Shown here piece after piece: positions 20,201 through 27,780 of a DNA stretch of 64,000 bases (the first letter of the stretch is position 1; every line of letters begins with the position of its first letter). The position numbers were made by a program, and so were the translations under genes. Where the stretch lies: contig BGKB01000020.1 of the NCBI GenBank assembly GCA_003116975.1, positions 186,001 to 250,000 on the forward strand, written 5' to 3'. This DNA comes from Aurantiochytrium sp. KH105 (lineage: Eukaryota; Sar; Bigyra; Thraustochytrida; Thraustochytriidae). Under the pieces are notes generated by a model. It made no database searches and was not told where the DNA came from. It saw only the letters and a program-made list of their open reading frames with translations.

Positions 20201-20402
20201 CGTCTGGGGTGCGTGCGTCATGAAAGCGTCTTCTGTACATCTCGCGCTCCGCGCGACTTTCCGTGAAGGCGCTACTGCGCAGCGCTGGCGGGCGCACATC
20301 TTTCGGCAACACCTTAGCCCCTCGGGTTGTAGTTTTTATTTTCGCTGGTGTCGGGCGCCTCGACTTCTCCTTCTTGGCTGCATAGTCCTCGGCTCTCTCC
20401 AT
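17235..20402 (-). CDS. Polycystin-2-like (TRPP) cation channel
   Basis: This 1,055-residue protein has PKD-channel architecture. The first membrane helix is at about 90-112. A long extracellular domain (115-425) carries typical polycystin signatures: SGFVIDI, then LRADRWLDDSTVALFVSFAAY and IELNPYG. Five further helices follow at about 428-452, 465-487, 527-545, 565-587 and 667-695. A pore-like stretch, FSSFAESLTSVLLFTLQVFGEGF, spans 596-618. The outer segment between pore and last helix is about 45 residues, longer than I expect. The cytosolic tail (about 695-1055) has two Glu/Arg-rich coiled-coil segments and an acidic end, but I see no EF-hand. Family members are calcium-permeable, often ciliary, channels. 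It is convergent with the cyclase gene (282 bp). The start is the first ATG, and the leading segment is basic. Confidence 0.88.
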   Translation of the reverse strand: MERAEDYAAKKEKSRRPTPAKIKTTTRGAKVLPKDVRPPALRSSAFTESRAEREMYRRRFHDARTPDEFRNKFLDQKLAVRMLERKRKRCLLILEMIVYSVLVLYYCIYLLDYVSLPDAYQFRLLFSQTLATRPFTAETVSFMYSSNSSVDQHCVLPFSSMDGVVLNASSATASTIPCVDGNRSMTFAHISNLEETYSWLKFVLQESQLFTGEASGTEMGPSVSVQASSSSTAVQRQVPLIMPDEAFVPVGAIRLRQLRVKQEPCTNSKSEQSEQKCNLPYDEVNLNKDPFQGSTSGRTYEFQEESTLARSTVVSEGGNLILDAKKITSNLRFAGIFYVYPASGFVIDIQGGNRSAASAHFEELRADRWLDDSTVALFVSFAAYSLNLDTYVYQTFLIELNPYGVTATTAETRPFKLVTNAETESTTEVLELVLMLFSSLLLAYLLFFHLVPLVRKGSMIQLFFGWAMYDTLNLSLVIVSVAIRMNLRTNQEAALVTDESTLISLMSDGRDVFVSDFDAYSRVLLQSQMISAWSLIICFLKFFKFMDMDKRFSIALTSMVESGTWLAGWLVFTVVSVLGLTLFCKFAYGYYSLRFSSFAESLTSVLLFTLQVFGEGFAAFAEADYVATPSQSTLSFVALRYGATSVPLSLPVFQILDTEYSIPFVQGLFFAFVFATVVIILITNMFQAILIFGYQKVAEQVQEEEDLRREQHAALQRSQRFRREGWLQRYIKMELSELYLVFKQGKILNQLKSVPEARARNLLSFPEVQRIVAEAIPSRRRAGEVAVELMSLYSTTLSRIDDAAVLFKDREIALREDRLDDELDASELPVLDATRGLEIAQTDRWQRDMQSGELIQSMVMVHSLQLESSSRRFREQLDDLAQTEREIRELAIGVESALQELQAREVDNMGDVFISRDPWDPRASSGVEARIDGAFDAHHVADGRHTYLGCFPTRLAAQNAIDEANSEFGRRSARATSSQRVSSTTAAAAAATSGGLEAPSFTFDTFRSIFREDNLRSGPPREAQEESDTSVRIARTDNLEEFEYGSLYESDGDEI

Positions 20403-21260
20403 CGCGTCTCTTGCTTGCCGCGTGGCGGCCGCCCGCCCTGGGTAGCGGCCTCGCTCACGATCGGCCGTGGGCTCTCTTCACTTGGGTTTGCTCTTCACTT
20501 GGGTTTGTTCTGCCATTCGAGTTCTTTGCAAGCAGAGCGAAAGCAGAGACGAAGTAGAAAGCAAGCACAGTTCGTGGCGATGGACTTGCGCGACCAGCCA
20601 GCCAGCCAGCCAGCCAGCCAACGTGACACAACCACGAAATCGTCCGCGCGGCCGGCGCAAAAATGATGGCGATCGAGGCGACGAGCCAGGTATAACACGA
20701 GATCAGAAGTCGATCCTTTGCGTGCGCGGGTCATCGGAATTCCGTTCTGCAAGATGGGATCAAGCGAGCGAGGGAGCGAGCGAGCAAGCCATTCGGGAAA
20801 GGACTTGCGTTGTGTGTGTGGGTCAGGGTCAAGCGAGCTCCACATAAACCCTTTGTACAAAGTTTTGAGTCAAAATCTCGTGCTTTTGCGCTTGCATTCG
20901 CTGTAATTGGTGGGTCGTCGTGGTTCGCAAGCAATGAGCTGAGCGCGGTTGTAAGGCGAAGGTTTTCGTGAGGTCGCGGCTTTGGGGCGCACTTTATATG
21001 ATATACTGGTATCTGATCATCTCTATAGATCGTCGTGATCCGCACGACCGGAGTGACAGAAAAGTTGAGAGGCTCGCACCTATGTTGCACGTCATGGTAT
21101 TCCAGAATTGTGAATCGGGGCTGGCTGCATTGCGTTGATTTCATACTCGATGACTGTATTATATAGAAAAAAAACAAATGATCACATGAGCTGCTACTTG
21201 GACTGCATCAGAGAGGTTTCATTAGTATTGCAACTGCAGGCCAAGCAGCAATTGCTCGGC
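20403..21260. other. Intergenic region between two minus-strand genes
   Basis: No supported gene. It holds a CAGC tetranucleotide run at 20595-20620 and GCGAGC-type repeats near 20760-20790. The part near 20403-20700 should contain the promoter of the channel gene, and the part near 21000-21260 the 3' flank of the deubiquitinase gene, which is AT-richer. Confidence 0.5.
20595..20620. repeat. (CAGC)n tetranucleotide repeat
   Basis: Six perfect CAGC units. Confidence 0.85.
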
Positions 21261-22940
21261 TTACAAAAGAGGGTCAGAGCCGTTCCAGTTGACGGTGGCC
21301 CCCGGCCAGCGCGTTCGAATACAGTCGTCAATAGGAGATACAAGGCGAGACGAATCGGTGCTGTGCTCAACGGGGACTTCTGGAGCCGGGTTGACCGTGA
21401 GTCGGTACTCCTCGTCTTGGTTTCCAAGCTGGTCAAAGTAAAAGAGATCAAATGGCTCCGCGCTCTGGAGACAGTCCGGAGTATCCGCAAAGAGCACGGA
21501 ATAGTGAGACTCGCTGCAAATCACCCAAATGGGGAAAAGCGGATTCTTGAGTCGCGATCCTACGCGCATGTAGCCGTAGTGCTCAAAGAGAGTCAGAAAT
21601 CCGATCTCGCAGGTGCGGTCAACGCCACGAAGAACAACCTTTTCCTGTTCATCGCCAAGGTTCCGTGTCCCGTTGAACACGTTTGAGCTTGCGCGGCCAA
21701 AGAGAAGCAGATTGACGAGTTCCTGCCCGGCATAGTTGTGCCTCCCAATGAGAGCGTTCTCGCCATGCTGCATGCCTGCATCCATGTCAACAGAGACGTC
21801 GCCGCGGGTCATCATTACCGAGAAGAGTAGCAGGAGCACACCCGGGCCTTCACGGAGCATAAAGACGTCAAGGTGTTCTGCAATGAGATCTCGAACCTGC
21901 GCGCGAGCCTTCACCTGGTGGACGCTCATCTCGCCAAGCGCGCTACGCTCTTGGGAAAGGTCGTAGGTGCACACACGGGCGCTGCGGTCGGCGGCCTGCC
22001 AGATGACGGTCGTGAGGGCTTCGGTCAAGGCGGCGCGCTGCTCCGAAGCTGTGGGTCGTTCCCAGTGTTCCGCGCAAGGCGTGTGAATTCCGTACATGAG
22101 TTCGAGCAAGACGAAGGCCTGCACAACGGCCAGCACGCCGCAAGGGCCGCCCTTGAGCTGCACGAGCCCGTAGCGAGGCTGCGGGCTTTCGCCAAAAAAG
22201 AATCCCTGCTTGCGCCAAGATGGACCGAGGCCGGCGGACCTTTTCGGTTGGCCCAGCAGAACATCGAGCATGTCGCGGACCTCGTCGGTACGAATAGGAC
22301 GGACAATGACGCTGCGCCTGCTGCTCACGGACCCGTTGCTGTCAATCTCGTCGTCCTCGTCGATGATTCCGTCAAAGCTGTCCCGTGAGACTTTGCTCTC
22401 GTCGACCATGATATTTTTGGGCTTGCAAGCGCCGAGCGAGCGCGCACTGCCAGAGATCAGCTTTTGCTTGTTAATCGTGTCGCTCGCACGAGAGCCGATG
22501 GATCGGAGAGACCCTGCGGAGATGAGGTTTTCGTCTTGGGCGATTACATTTTTCCTGCTCGATTTGGCGCGCAAGACGCGACGCTCCGCCCTAGTGGTGG
22601 TCAAATTCTTTTCCGAGGCGCCGCTGCTGGTATTGCTGGCCGTCTCTGATGCGTCGGTGGGTGTCGAGCGCGCGCTTGTGCTTGCGCTGGAGCTGCCGCT
22701 CGTGCTTGCACTGGCACTGGCCCGGGACTCTCCCCCGTCCCGCTGCTGGGACTGACTCGACTTGAGCTCCTTGTACTTGGTGTAGCAGTCGCGTTTGCCC
22801 CTGCCGATTTCGTTGGCGATGAGTTTCCACCGCTCGTTTTTGTCGTGGTACTCGTGGCGCGAAAACCGTTGTGCGGCGGCGCGAAGCTCGCGCAGGGCCT
22901 CCGAGGACCATGCGCGCGCGGCGGCTCTTTCTTCCGACAT
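21261..22940 (-). CDS. MINDY3/4-type deubiquitinase with N-terminal Myb/SANT domain
   Basis: This 559-residue protein combines a Myb/SANT-like domain with a MINDY-family (formerly FAM188) cysteine protease. Residues 8-60 (WSSEALRELRAAAQRF ... RWKLIANEIGRGKRDCYTKY) show the spaced aromatic residues of the SANT fold seen in DNAJC2/ZRF1-like proteins. Residues 65-215 are Ser-rich linker. The catalytic domain begins at about 218. Cys267 lies in LKGGPCGVLAVVQAF, the MINDY oxyanion/cysteine motif. His479 lies in ICSESHYSVLF, the matching histidine block, preceded by YMRVGSRLKNPLFPIWV. Both catalytic residues are intact. MINDY enzymes cleave Lys48-linked ubiquitin chains. The SANT part suggests chromatin or ribosome association (inference). 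The ATG at 22938-22940 is the first in frame, with a TATA-like box about 85 bp upstream. Confidence 0.85.
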   Translation of the reverse strand: MSEERAAARAWSSEALRELRAAAQRFSRHEYHDKNERWKLIANEIGRGKRDCYTKYKELKSSQSQQRDGGESRASASASTSGSSSASTSARSTPTDASETASNTSSGASEKNLTTTRAERRVLRAKSSRKNVIAQDENLISAGSLRSIGSRASDTINKQKLISGSARSLGACKPKNIMVDESKVSRDSFDGIIDEDDEIDSNGSVSSRRSVIVRPIRTDEVRDMLDVLLGQPKRSAGLGPSWRKQGFFFGESPQPRYGLVQLKGGPCGVLAVVQAFVLLELMYGIHTPCAEHWERPTASEQRAALTEALTTVIWQAADRSARVCTYDLSQERSALGEMSVHQVKARAQVRDLIAEHLDVFMLREGPGVLLLLFSVMMTRGDVSVDMDAGMQHGENALIGRHNYAGQELVNLLLFGRASSNVFNGTRNLGDEQEKVVLRGVDRTCEIGFLTLFEHYGYMRVGSRLKNPLFPIWVICSESHYSVLFADTPDCLQSAEPFDLFYFDQLGNQDEEYRLTVNPAPEVPVEHSTDSSRLVSPIDDCIRTRWPGATVNWNGSDPLL

Positions 22941-23023
22941 GGCGCTCTCGGGCCTTGCTATTCCCTTGCAATTCGAGTTTGTCGGACTCGATTCTCCGGC
23001 GCGGCACCTGCACGCCGAGGGCC

Positions 23024-23030
23024 TATTTAT
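23024..23030 (-). promoter_or_regulatory. TATA-like box upstream of the MINDY gene
   Basis: The minus strand reads GATAAATAGG in an otherwise very GC-rich stretch, about 85 bases before the ATG at 22940. That fits a short-leader promoter. Confidence 0.4.
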
Positions 23031-23278
23031 CTATCGCCCGCTCGCTCTGCCTGGCGCGCCCCTTGGCCTCTTTGTGCACTTTGCTTTCCTCGCTCCTTGG
23101 CCTGCTGCCTGGCGAATTGCACTCCCTCCTCCTCTTCCCCCGCGATCGATCGAGGCTGGCGCGGCCTCCAGCGCCTCGCTCCCGCCGCCTTGCTGCTCTG
23201 CTGTCTGCTGCAGCGCGGCGCTCTCAGCCCGGCTGCTCTGCAGTCTGTCTGTCTCTCTGAAGGAGCTGAGCGCGCTCC

Positions 23279-23322
23279 AAGCGAGCGAGCAAGCGAGCAA
23301 GCGAGCAAGCGAGCAAGCGAGC
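23279..23322. repeat. (GCGAGCAA)n octanucleotide repeat
   Basis: About five GCGAGCAA units, interrupted at both ends. Confidence 0.85.
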
Positions 23323-23712
23323 AGCAAGCAGCCTGGGGCCCGGCTTGGGCCCTCGCCCCGGCTGCTCCGCCGCTTCGCACCCCGCTCGGTCTCTCCCTCG
23401 CTCGCGGCCGGGGCCGTGTTCGCCTGGCTGCCTGGCTGCCTGCCTGCCTGCCTGCCTGCCCGCCGCGCCGCAGCCGGGCTGCCGGCCGTGCTCGCGTGGC
23501 TCTCGCGCGCTCGCCGATCGATGCCGCTCTGATCAGCGGCGCGGCGCAGCGTCCGAGTCCGCACCGCGAGACCGCGCAGCCGCGGCGGAAGGAGGCAAGG
23601 ACGCAAGGACGCCGCGGCAGGGCGCGATCGGTATCGATGGATCGGCGGCAAATGCGCGGCACGCGCTCCCTCCCTCCCTCCCTCGCTCCCTCCCTCCTTC
23701 CTCCCGCTCGCC

Positions 23713-23790
23713 GCAGCAGCAGCAGAGAGCAGAGCAGAGCAGAGCAGAGCAGAGCAGAGCAGAGCAGAGCAGAGCAGAGCAGAGCAGAGA
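23713..23790. repeat. (AGAGC)n pentanucleotide repeat
   Basis: About twelve perfect AGAGC units follow a short run of CAG triplets. This is the longest pentamer array in the window. Confidence 0.92.
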
Positions 23791-23902
23791 GGAGATCGAC
23801 CCTCCATTTGTCCGGTCACCGGTCACATGACACTTCCTGCTTACTTACTTGCGTGTGCTGCGTCAGCCTGCCTGCCGCGCCATCCTCGACCCGCCAATCC
23901 AT

Positions 23903-23950
<48 letters not shown>
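23903..23950. repeat. (CAG)16 trinucleotide repeat
   Basis: Sixteen uninterrupted CAG units. No supported gene covers it. Confidence 0.95.
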
Positions 23951-23951
<1 letters not shown>

Positions 23952-24169
23952 TGGCGCGACGAGGCCCCTCGAAAGGATCTCCAGGCGCGCGGGCGCAGGC
24001 AGACAGACAGAGAGGCAGCCCCGCGTTCAGACGCGGAGGAAGCGAGCGGAGCAGCGCCGCGCGGTGCTGTGCTGCGAGGGAGGGAGAGAGAGAAAGAGGG
24101 AGGGAGGGAAGCCTGGCTGCGCGTGCTTTCTTCGCTTCCTGCCCCCGCCAGTTCTGCGTGGAGGAGGCA

Positions 24170-24170
<1 letters not shown>

Positions 24171-24201
<31 letters not shown>
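24171..24201. repeat. (GA)n dinucleotide repeat
   Basis: About fifteen GA units. Confidence 0.92.
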
Positions 24202-24204
<3 letters not shown>

Positions 24205-24229
24205 TGGCAATCGCGGCGACCCTCGCGAG

Positions 24230-24297
24230 CCACGCCACGCCACGCCACGCCACGCCACGCCACGCCGCAGCCACGCCACGCCGCAGCCACAGCACGG
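24230..24297. repeat. (CCACG)n pentanucleotide repeat
   Basis: About eight CCACG units are followed by further CCACG units mixed with CCGCAG. Confidence 0.9.
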
Positions 24298-26169
24298 CTC
24301 CGCCTCGCGCTGAGACCGACGCCGGCAGGCGCTGATCTGCGCGCTGGGAGACCGGGAGCGCGTGCGCGGTCGGGCCTCGCGCCGATACAGGCACGCGAGC
24401 GCAGCGCGTCGAAGCACCGCAAGTGCTCGCTCGCGTCAGCAGTCTTCTCGCTCGCAGTGTAACGCAGCCCTAGGTGGAAGCTGCAGAAAAGCGCGAGAGA
24501 GAGGAGAGCCCGTAGGCGGGCGCTAGAAGCCGTCTACGCCGATACCCCGGCCGAGAGCGCGCTCCTGCCGCTCGATTGGGACGCGAGGGCTAATCGAGGG
24601 AGGGAGGGAGGGCTGATCGGCCAACACGAGGGGGGACCGGGATGGAGTGCTCTTTGGCAGCACCGGACGCGGAGAGACCTCCTGCGCAGGCTGCAGCTGG
24701 CTGGCGGCCTGGCGGCGCGGAAAAAGAGCAGCAGTGCGGCAGATAAGAACGAAACTTACGCGTTGAGAGATGGCCACGATGACTGCCTCCTCCTCGCTCG
24801 CTCGAGACGGGGAGAGGGCAGAAGGAAACGGGACGCGCAGGAATTGTCTGCCAAAAACGAGGCCGCCAAGCCCGACCAGGACCCCGGATCGAACCTTGCT
24901 GTGACTTTACCACATGCGGGTGTGGAAGCACGGAACTCCATTTAACCGCTGAGACGGGATCCGCTTTGACAACTTCACTGCAAAAACGCCAGCCTCATGG
25001 CCAGCAAGACGCGTCTTCGTCGTCCGTGGGGCGCGAAACAGCCGGCAGATGGAAGACGAGGAGAGACGAAGGACAACAACGACGACGCCGCCGCCGCCGC
25101 CGCCGCCGACAACAACGCGAAGTACAAGACCCCACGACGCGAAATTAGCAGGTAGAGCGCCCTGGCTCGGCCGCGTCAACGGTTGGCAAGGTGGCCCGGT
25201 CGGCTGGCAGGAACGGGAGAGTCGGGCTGTCTTGCGTGCTGACTGGCTGGCTGACTGGCCGTGGCTGACTAGTTGGACGTCTGGCTCACTCGAAGCCACT
25301 TTTACCGGCCGTGCCGGCCACAAGAGACGTTTACAAGATTGGCAGAACAAATCATGGTGCTTTTGTTATGGATCACGTCCAAATTTTTCCGTGCGCTTCT
25401 CACACGACTGCATCACGGACAAGGCACATGATTGAGCCTTGAATGCTCGACTTGATGGGCAAGATCTCCCGCCCATAGAGCTATCCACCGAAGGCCCGTG
25501 CACGCAGTCGAACGAAAAAATACGATGAGCGCAAGGAGTCAAAGATCCGCACGATCAGCGGGCCCGTGCACGCAGCCGAATGACTGACTGATCACTGATC
25601 GATCAGCACGATCTTGGAACGAGACTTCATGTATATCTTGCGTCACGAACCGACTGCGTGTGAGAGTGGGACGGAATCGCGGCGAGTCATGGCGTCGAGA
25701 TCCAGCCATTCTGTCTGGATAGCATTTGAGCCATCTTGCCAAGTGCTGGAAAGACGGTCGGAGTCAATCTTTGCATCGTGCGCCAATTCCAATCAAAAAA
25801 CCAATTTCTACTTCTAGGAGGCCCTTTGGTCAGAGCCGAAAAGGTGAGTTGGACTAGAGCGAAATAGGCAAGCTTGAACATGAAGCATTCTGAGAGGTAA
25901 TATTGTACATAGCAAGGCGCCTGAGCAGCCATAAATCGTCGCGCAACACGCGTGAGCGTCCATGAATTGTCCAGCTCGTTTGCGCCCAAGGATCGAAGCG
26001 GATCACGCCAAGTAAGCCGGTCTAGCTGTCACGCATCTGCTCAGGTTGGTTCCGTCGAGGCTTCGCAATACAGTTTTGCACTGTTAATCCAGGTGTGGCA
26101 AGAAAACTAGCCTACTGTCCATCCAAGCGTCGCGTCACAAATTGATCATGCCCAAGTGCCACGTCCAGA

Positions 26170-27459
26170 TTATTTTGCGCGCTTTTTGCGACGCTTAAAC
26201 TTGACTTTGGCCCGGGCTTCAGCTTCCTGCTCGTCTGAGCGAGTCGCCTCCTCGTGCGACTTGCTAATGTCGATACCCTTGTAGGCGCCGCCGAATGGGT
26301 TGAATGTAGAGTACGCGTCGCCGCCATGAATATCCTCTTCTTGTCCAGGAGGTGGTCCCGCCGGTGCGACTAGATTTGAGTGCACATTGCCATCACCTGG
26401 TCCAGGGGGCGGTACTGCTGGTGCGACAGGCTTTGCTTCGCTCCCGGCATCCTTGGATTTACTCGCAGCGTTGAGGACCGCAGCAGTAAGAGAGTTCGAG
26501 TTCGAGTTCGAATCTAGATTCAATGTCCCGGGGCGACTGTCCTCAGACGGAGCTGCCGCGCGTGCAGCAGCTCCCACTTCGCCCTTGATGAGTCGAGGAC
26601 CCTCGTCAGCTTTTGCGGGAGGGGTCTGCTCAGAAGCTTCGTCGCGCTCTTCAAGCTCTGTATATTGGACAGCAACCGTCGACCACCCTCCTTGGGCTTC
26701 ATTATCGCCTCCAGGCGCTAGAGAGGGCGCCAGAAAGGGGGCCTTGGGTGCGACAATCCGCAAATCGGTACATTGAATAACCTCTTCGACACCGTCATCA
26801 TTGAATTTAACAGTGTACTCGCGCTCCCACGCGTTGCTTTCTGCATTGAAACTTGCACTCACGCGCGCAATGCGAGCAGAACACCAGTCTTCCTCGGGTT
26901 CTGGCTCGTCTTCTTGGTCTTCATTGACTTCGAGCCCCGAAGAAGCGTCATGGCCCCCCTTGGGAGGCAGCACGCGGACAGCCTCGCACGGACAGCCTTC
27001 TTGGAGCAAGTCCTCGTGCAAGACGCCCTCGAGATACAGCACGCCGTCGACACTGTACTGTCCGAGGATGAGGTCGCTGTCGACTTGATAGAGCTCGAGG
27101 GCGTCGTCGTCGTCTTGTTCTGGGTCCTGCGGCGCCTGTTGCTCGTGGAGCGCGGTCTCGCCGCTGTGCTTTGGAGTTTTGCCGCGGCTCGGTCTGCGCT
27201 CCGCCTCGGGCGCGGGGGCCAAGCCTCTGGCCGCGCGGTCTATCCGCGCGAGCTCGCGCTCGAGCCTCGCGCGCTCCCGGGTCTCGCGCTCCCTGTTCTT
27301 CTCGCGCTCCTGCTGCTGGCGGCGCAGGTTGTTCTTGTGCCTGTTGTTGAGCTCGTGGTGCAGGATGCTCTTCTTGTCGGGCTGCACGAAGGTCCTGCAC
27401 ACCTTGCAGAAGTGCTTCGCCGCGGCCTGCGGCCCCCACCGCCTCCGCGCCGCCTCCAT
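26170..27459 (-). CDS. WBP4-like U1-type zinc-finger protein with Tudor-like domain
   Basis: The predicted protein has 429 residues from the ATG at 27459 (MEAARRRWG). The open frame upstream starts only at a TTG and is low-complexity. A U1-C/matrin-type zinc finger opens the protein: Cys18 and Cys21 in KHFCKVC, then His34/His35 and His41 in ILHHELNNRH. A long Arg/Glu-rich helix follows (about 44-85). About 185-240 reads as a Tudor-like barrel (DWCSARIARVSASF ... REYTVKFNDDGVEEVI). The rest is disordered, with a STFNPFGGAYKGIDISKS block near the end and a Lys/Arg-rich tail. Zinc finger first plus helix is the layout of the spliceosomal protein WBP4/FBP21, but I see no WW domain, so the ortholog assignment is tentative. 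It is divergent from the HAD-hydrolase gene (321 bp apart). Confidence 0.7.
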   Translation of the reverse strand: MEAARRRWGPQAAAKHFCKVCRTFVQPDKKSILHHELNNRHKNNLRRQQQEREKNRERETRERARLERELARIDRAARGLAPAPEAERRPSRGKTPKHSGETALHEQQAPQDPEQDDDDALELYQVDSDLILGQYSVDGVLYLEGVLHEDLLQEGCPCEAVRVLPPKGGHDASSGLEVNEDQEDEPEPEEDWCSARIARVSASFNAESNAWEREYTVKFNDDGVEEVIQCTDLRIVAPKAPFLAPSLAPGGDNEAQGGWSTVAVQYTELEERDEASEQTPPAKADEGPRLIKGEVGAAARAAAPSEDSRPGTLNLDSNSNSNSLTAAVLNAASKSKDAGSEAKPVAPAVPPPGPGDGNVHSNLVAPAGPPPGQEEDIHGGDAYSTFNPFGGAYKGIDISKSHEEATRSDEQEAEARAKVKFKRRKKRAK

Positions 27460-27647
27460 GCCGCCGCCTGCGCCCCGCCGCCGCGCCGCCGCGCTCCGTC
27501 CGGCACCGCCGCGCGAGGAGGCGGAATGATGAGGCCTCCTGGCACGCTCGACCCGACCTCCTCGAGCACGGCAGCAGCGCAGAGCACAGCAGAGCAGCGC
27601 CGAGCAAAGCGCCAAAGGCTCGCTCGCCCCGCGTCGCTCTGCCTTGC

Positions 27648-27682
<35 letters not shown>

Positions 27683-27780
27683 TGCCCGCTCTGCCCGCCC
27701 GCGCGCGGCGTCCGGCTCAGTCCTCAGCCGGGCGAGGCAGGCGAGCCGAGGGAGGTCTGAGAACAACGGGGTCTGCGAGG
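27460..27780. other. Bidirectional intergenic region, 321 bp
   Basis: This is the space between two divergent start codons. It contains a GCCT tetranucleotide run at 27642-27684 and no TATA-like box that I can see. It must serve as promoter for at least one of the two genes. Confidence 0.5.
27642..27684. repeat. (GCCT)n tetranucleotide repeat
   Basis: About nine GCCT/CCTG units with small interruptions, about 100 bp before a start codon. Confidence 0.88.

Larger units (their letters stand above)
22941..26169. other. 3.2-kb repeat-rich region without a supported gene
   Basis: From 23000 to 24500 almost everything is simple repeat or GC-rich filler. The long plus-strand frames there are low-complexity and mirrored on the minus strand. 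From 25000 to 26169 the sequence is more balanced, but its frames are short. One minus-strand frame (25687-25989) has protein-like composition yet lacks an ATG, so I do not call it. A 20-base direct repeat (GGCCCGTGCACGCAG plus flank) occurs near 25493 and 25560. The last stretch is the 3' flank of the WBP4-like gene. Confidence 0.45.

Noticed and set aside
22845-24335. A 496-codon plus-strand frame and equally long minus-strand frames in the 23-24 kb region
   Set aside because: They consist of translated simple repeats (Arg/Ala/Ser/Glu runs) and occur on both strands at once, as expected for repeats whose unit lacks stop codons.
25687-25989. A minus-strand frame of 100 codons with protein-like composition
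   Set aside because: It has no ATG start, no family resemblance and no detectable neighbouring exon.
26773-27780. A 336-residue N-terminal extension of the HAD-hydrolase protein
   Set aside because: It lies antisense to the zinc-finger gene, and the HAD domain starts naturally at the ATG at 27781.
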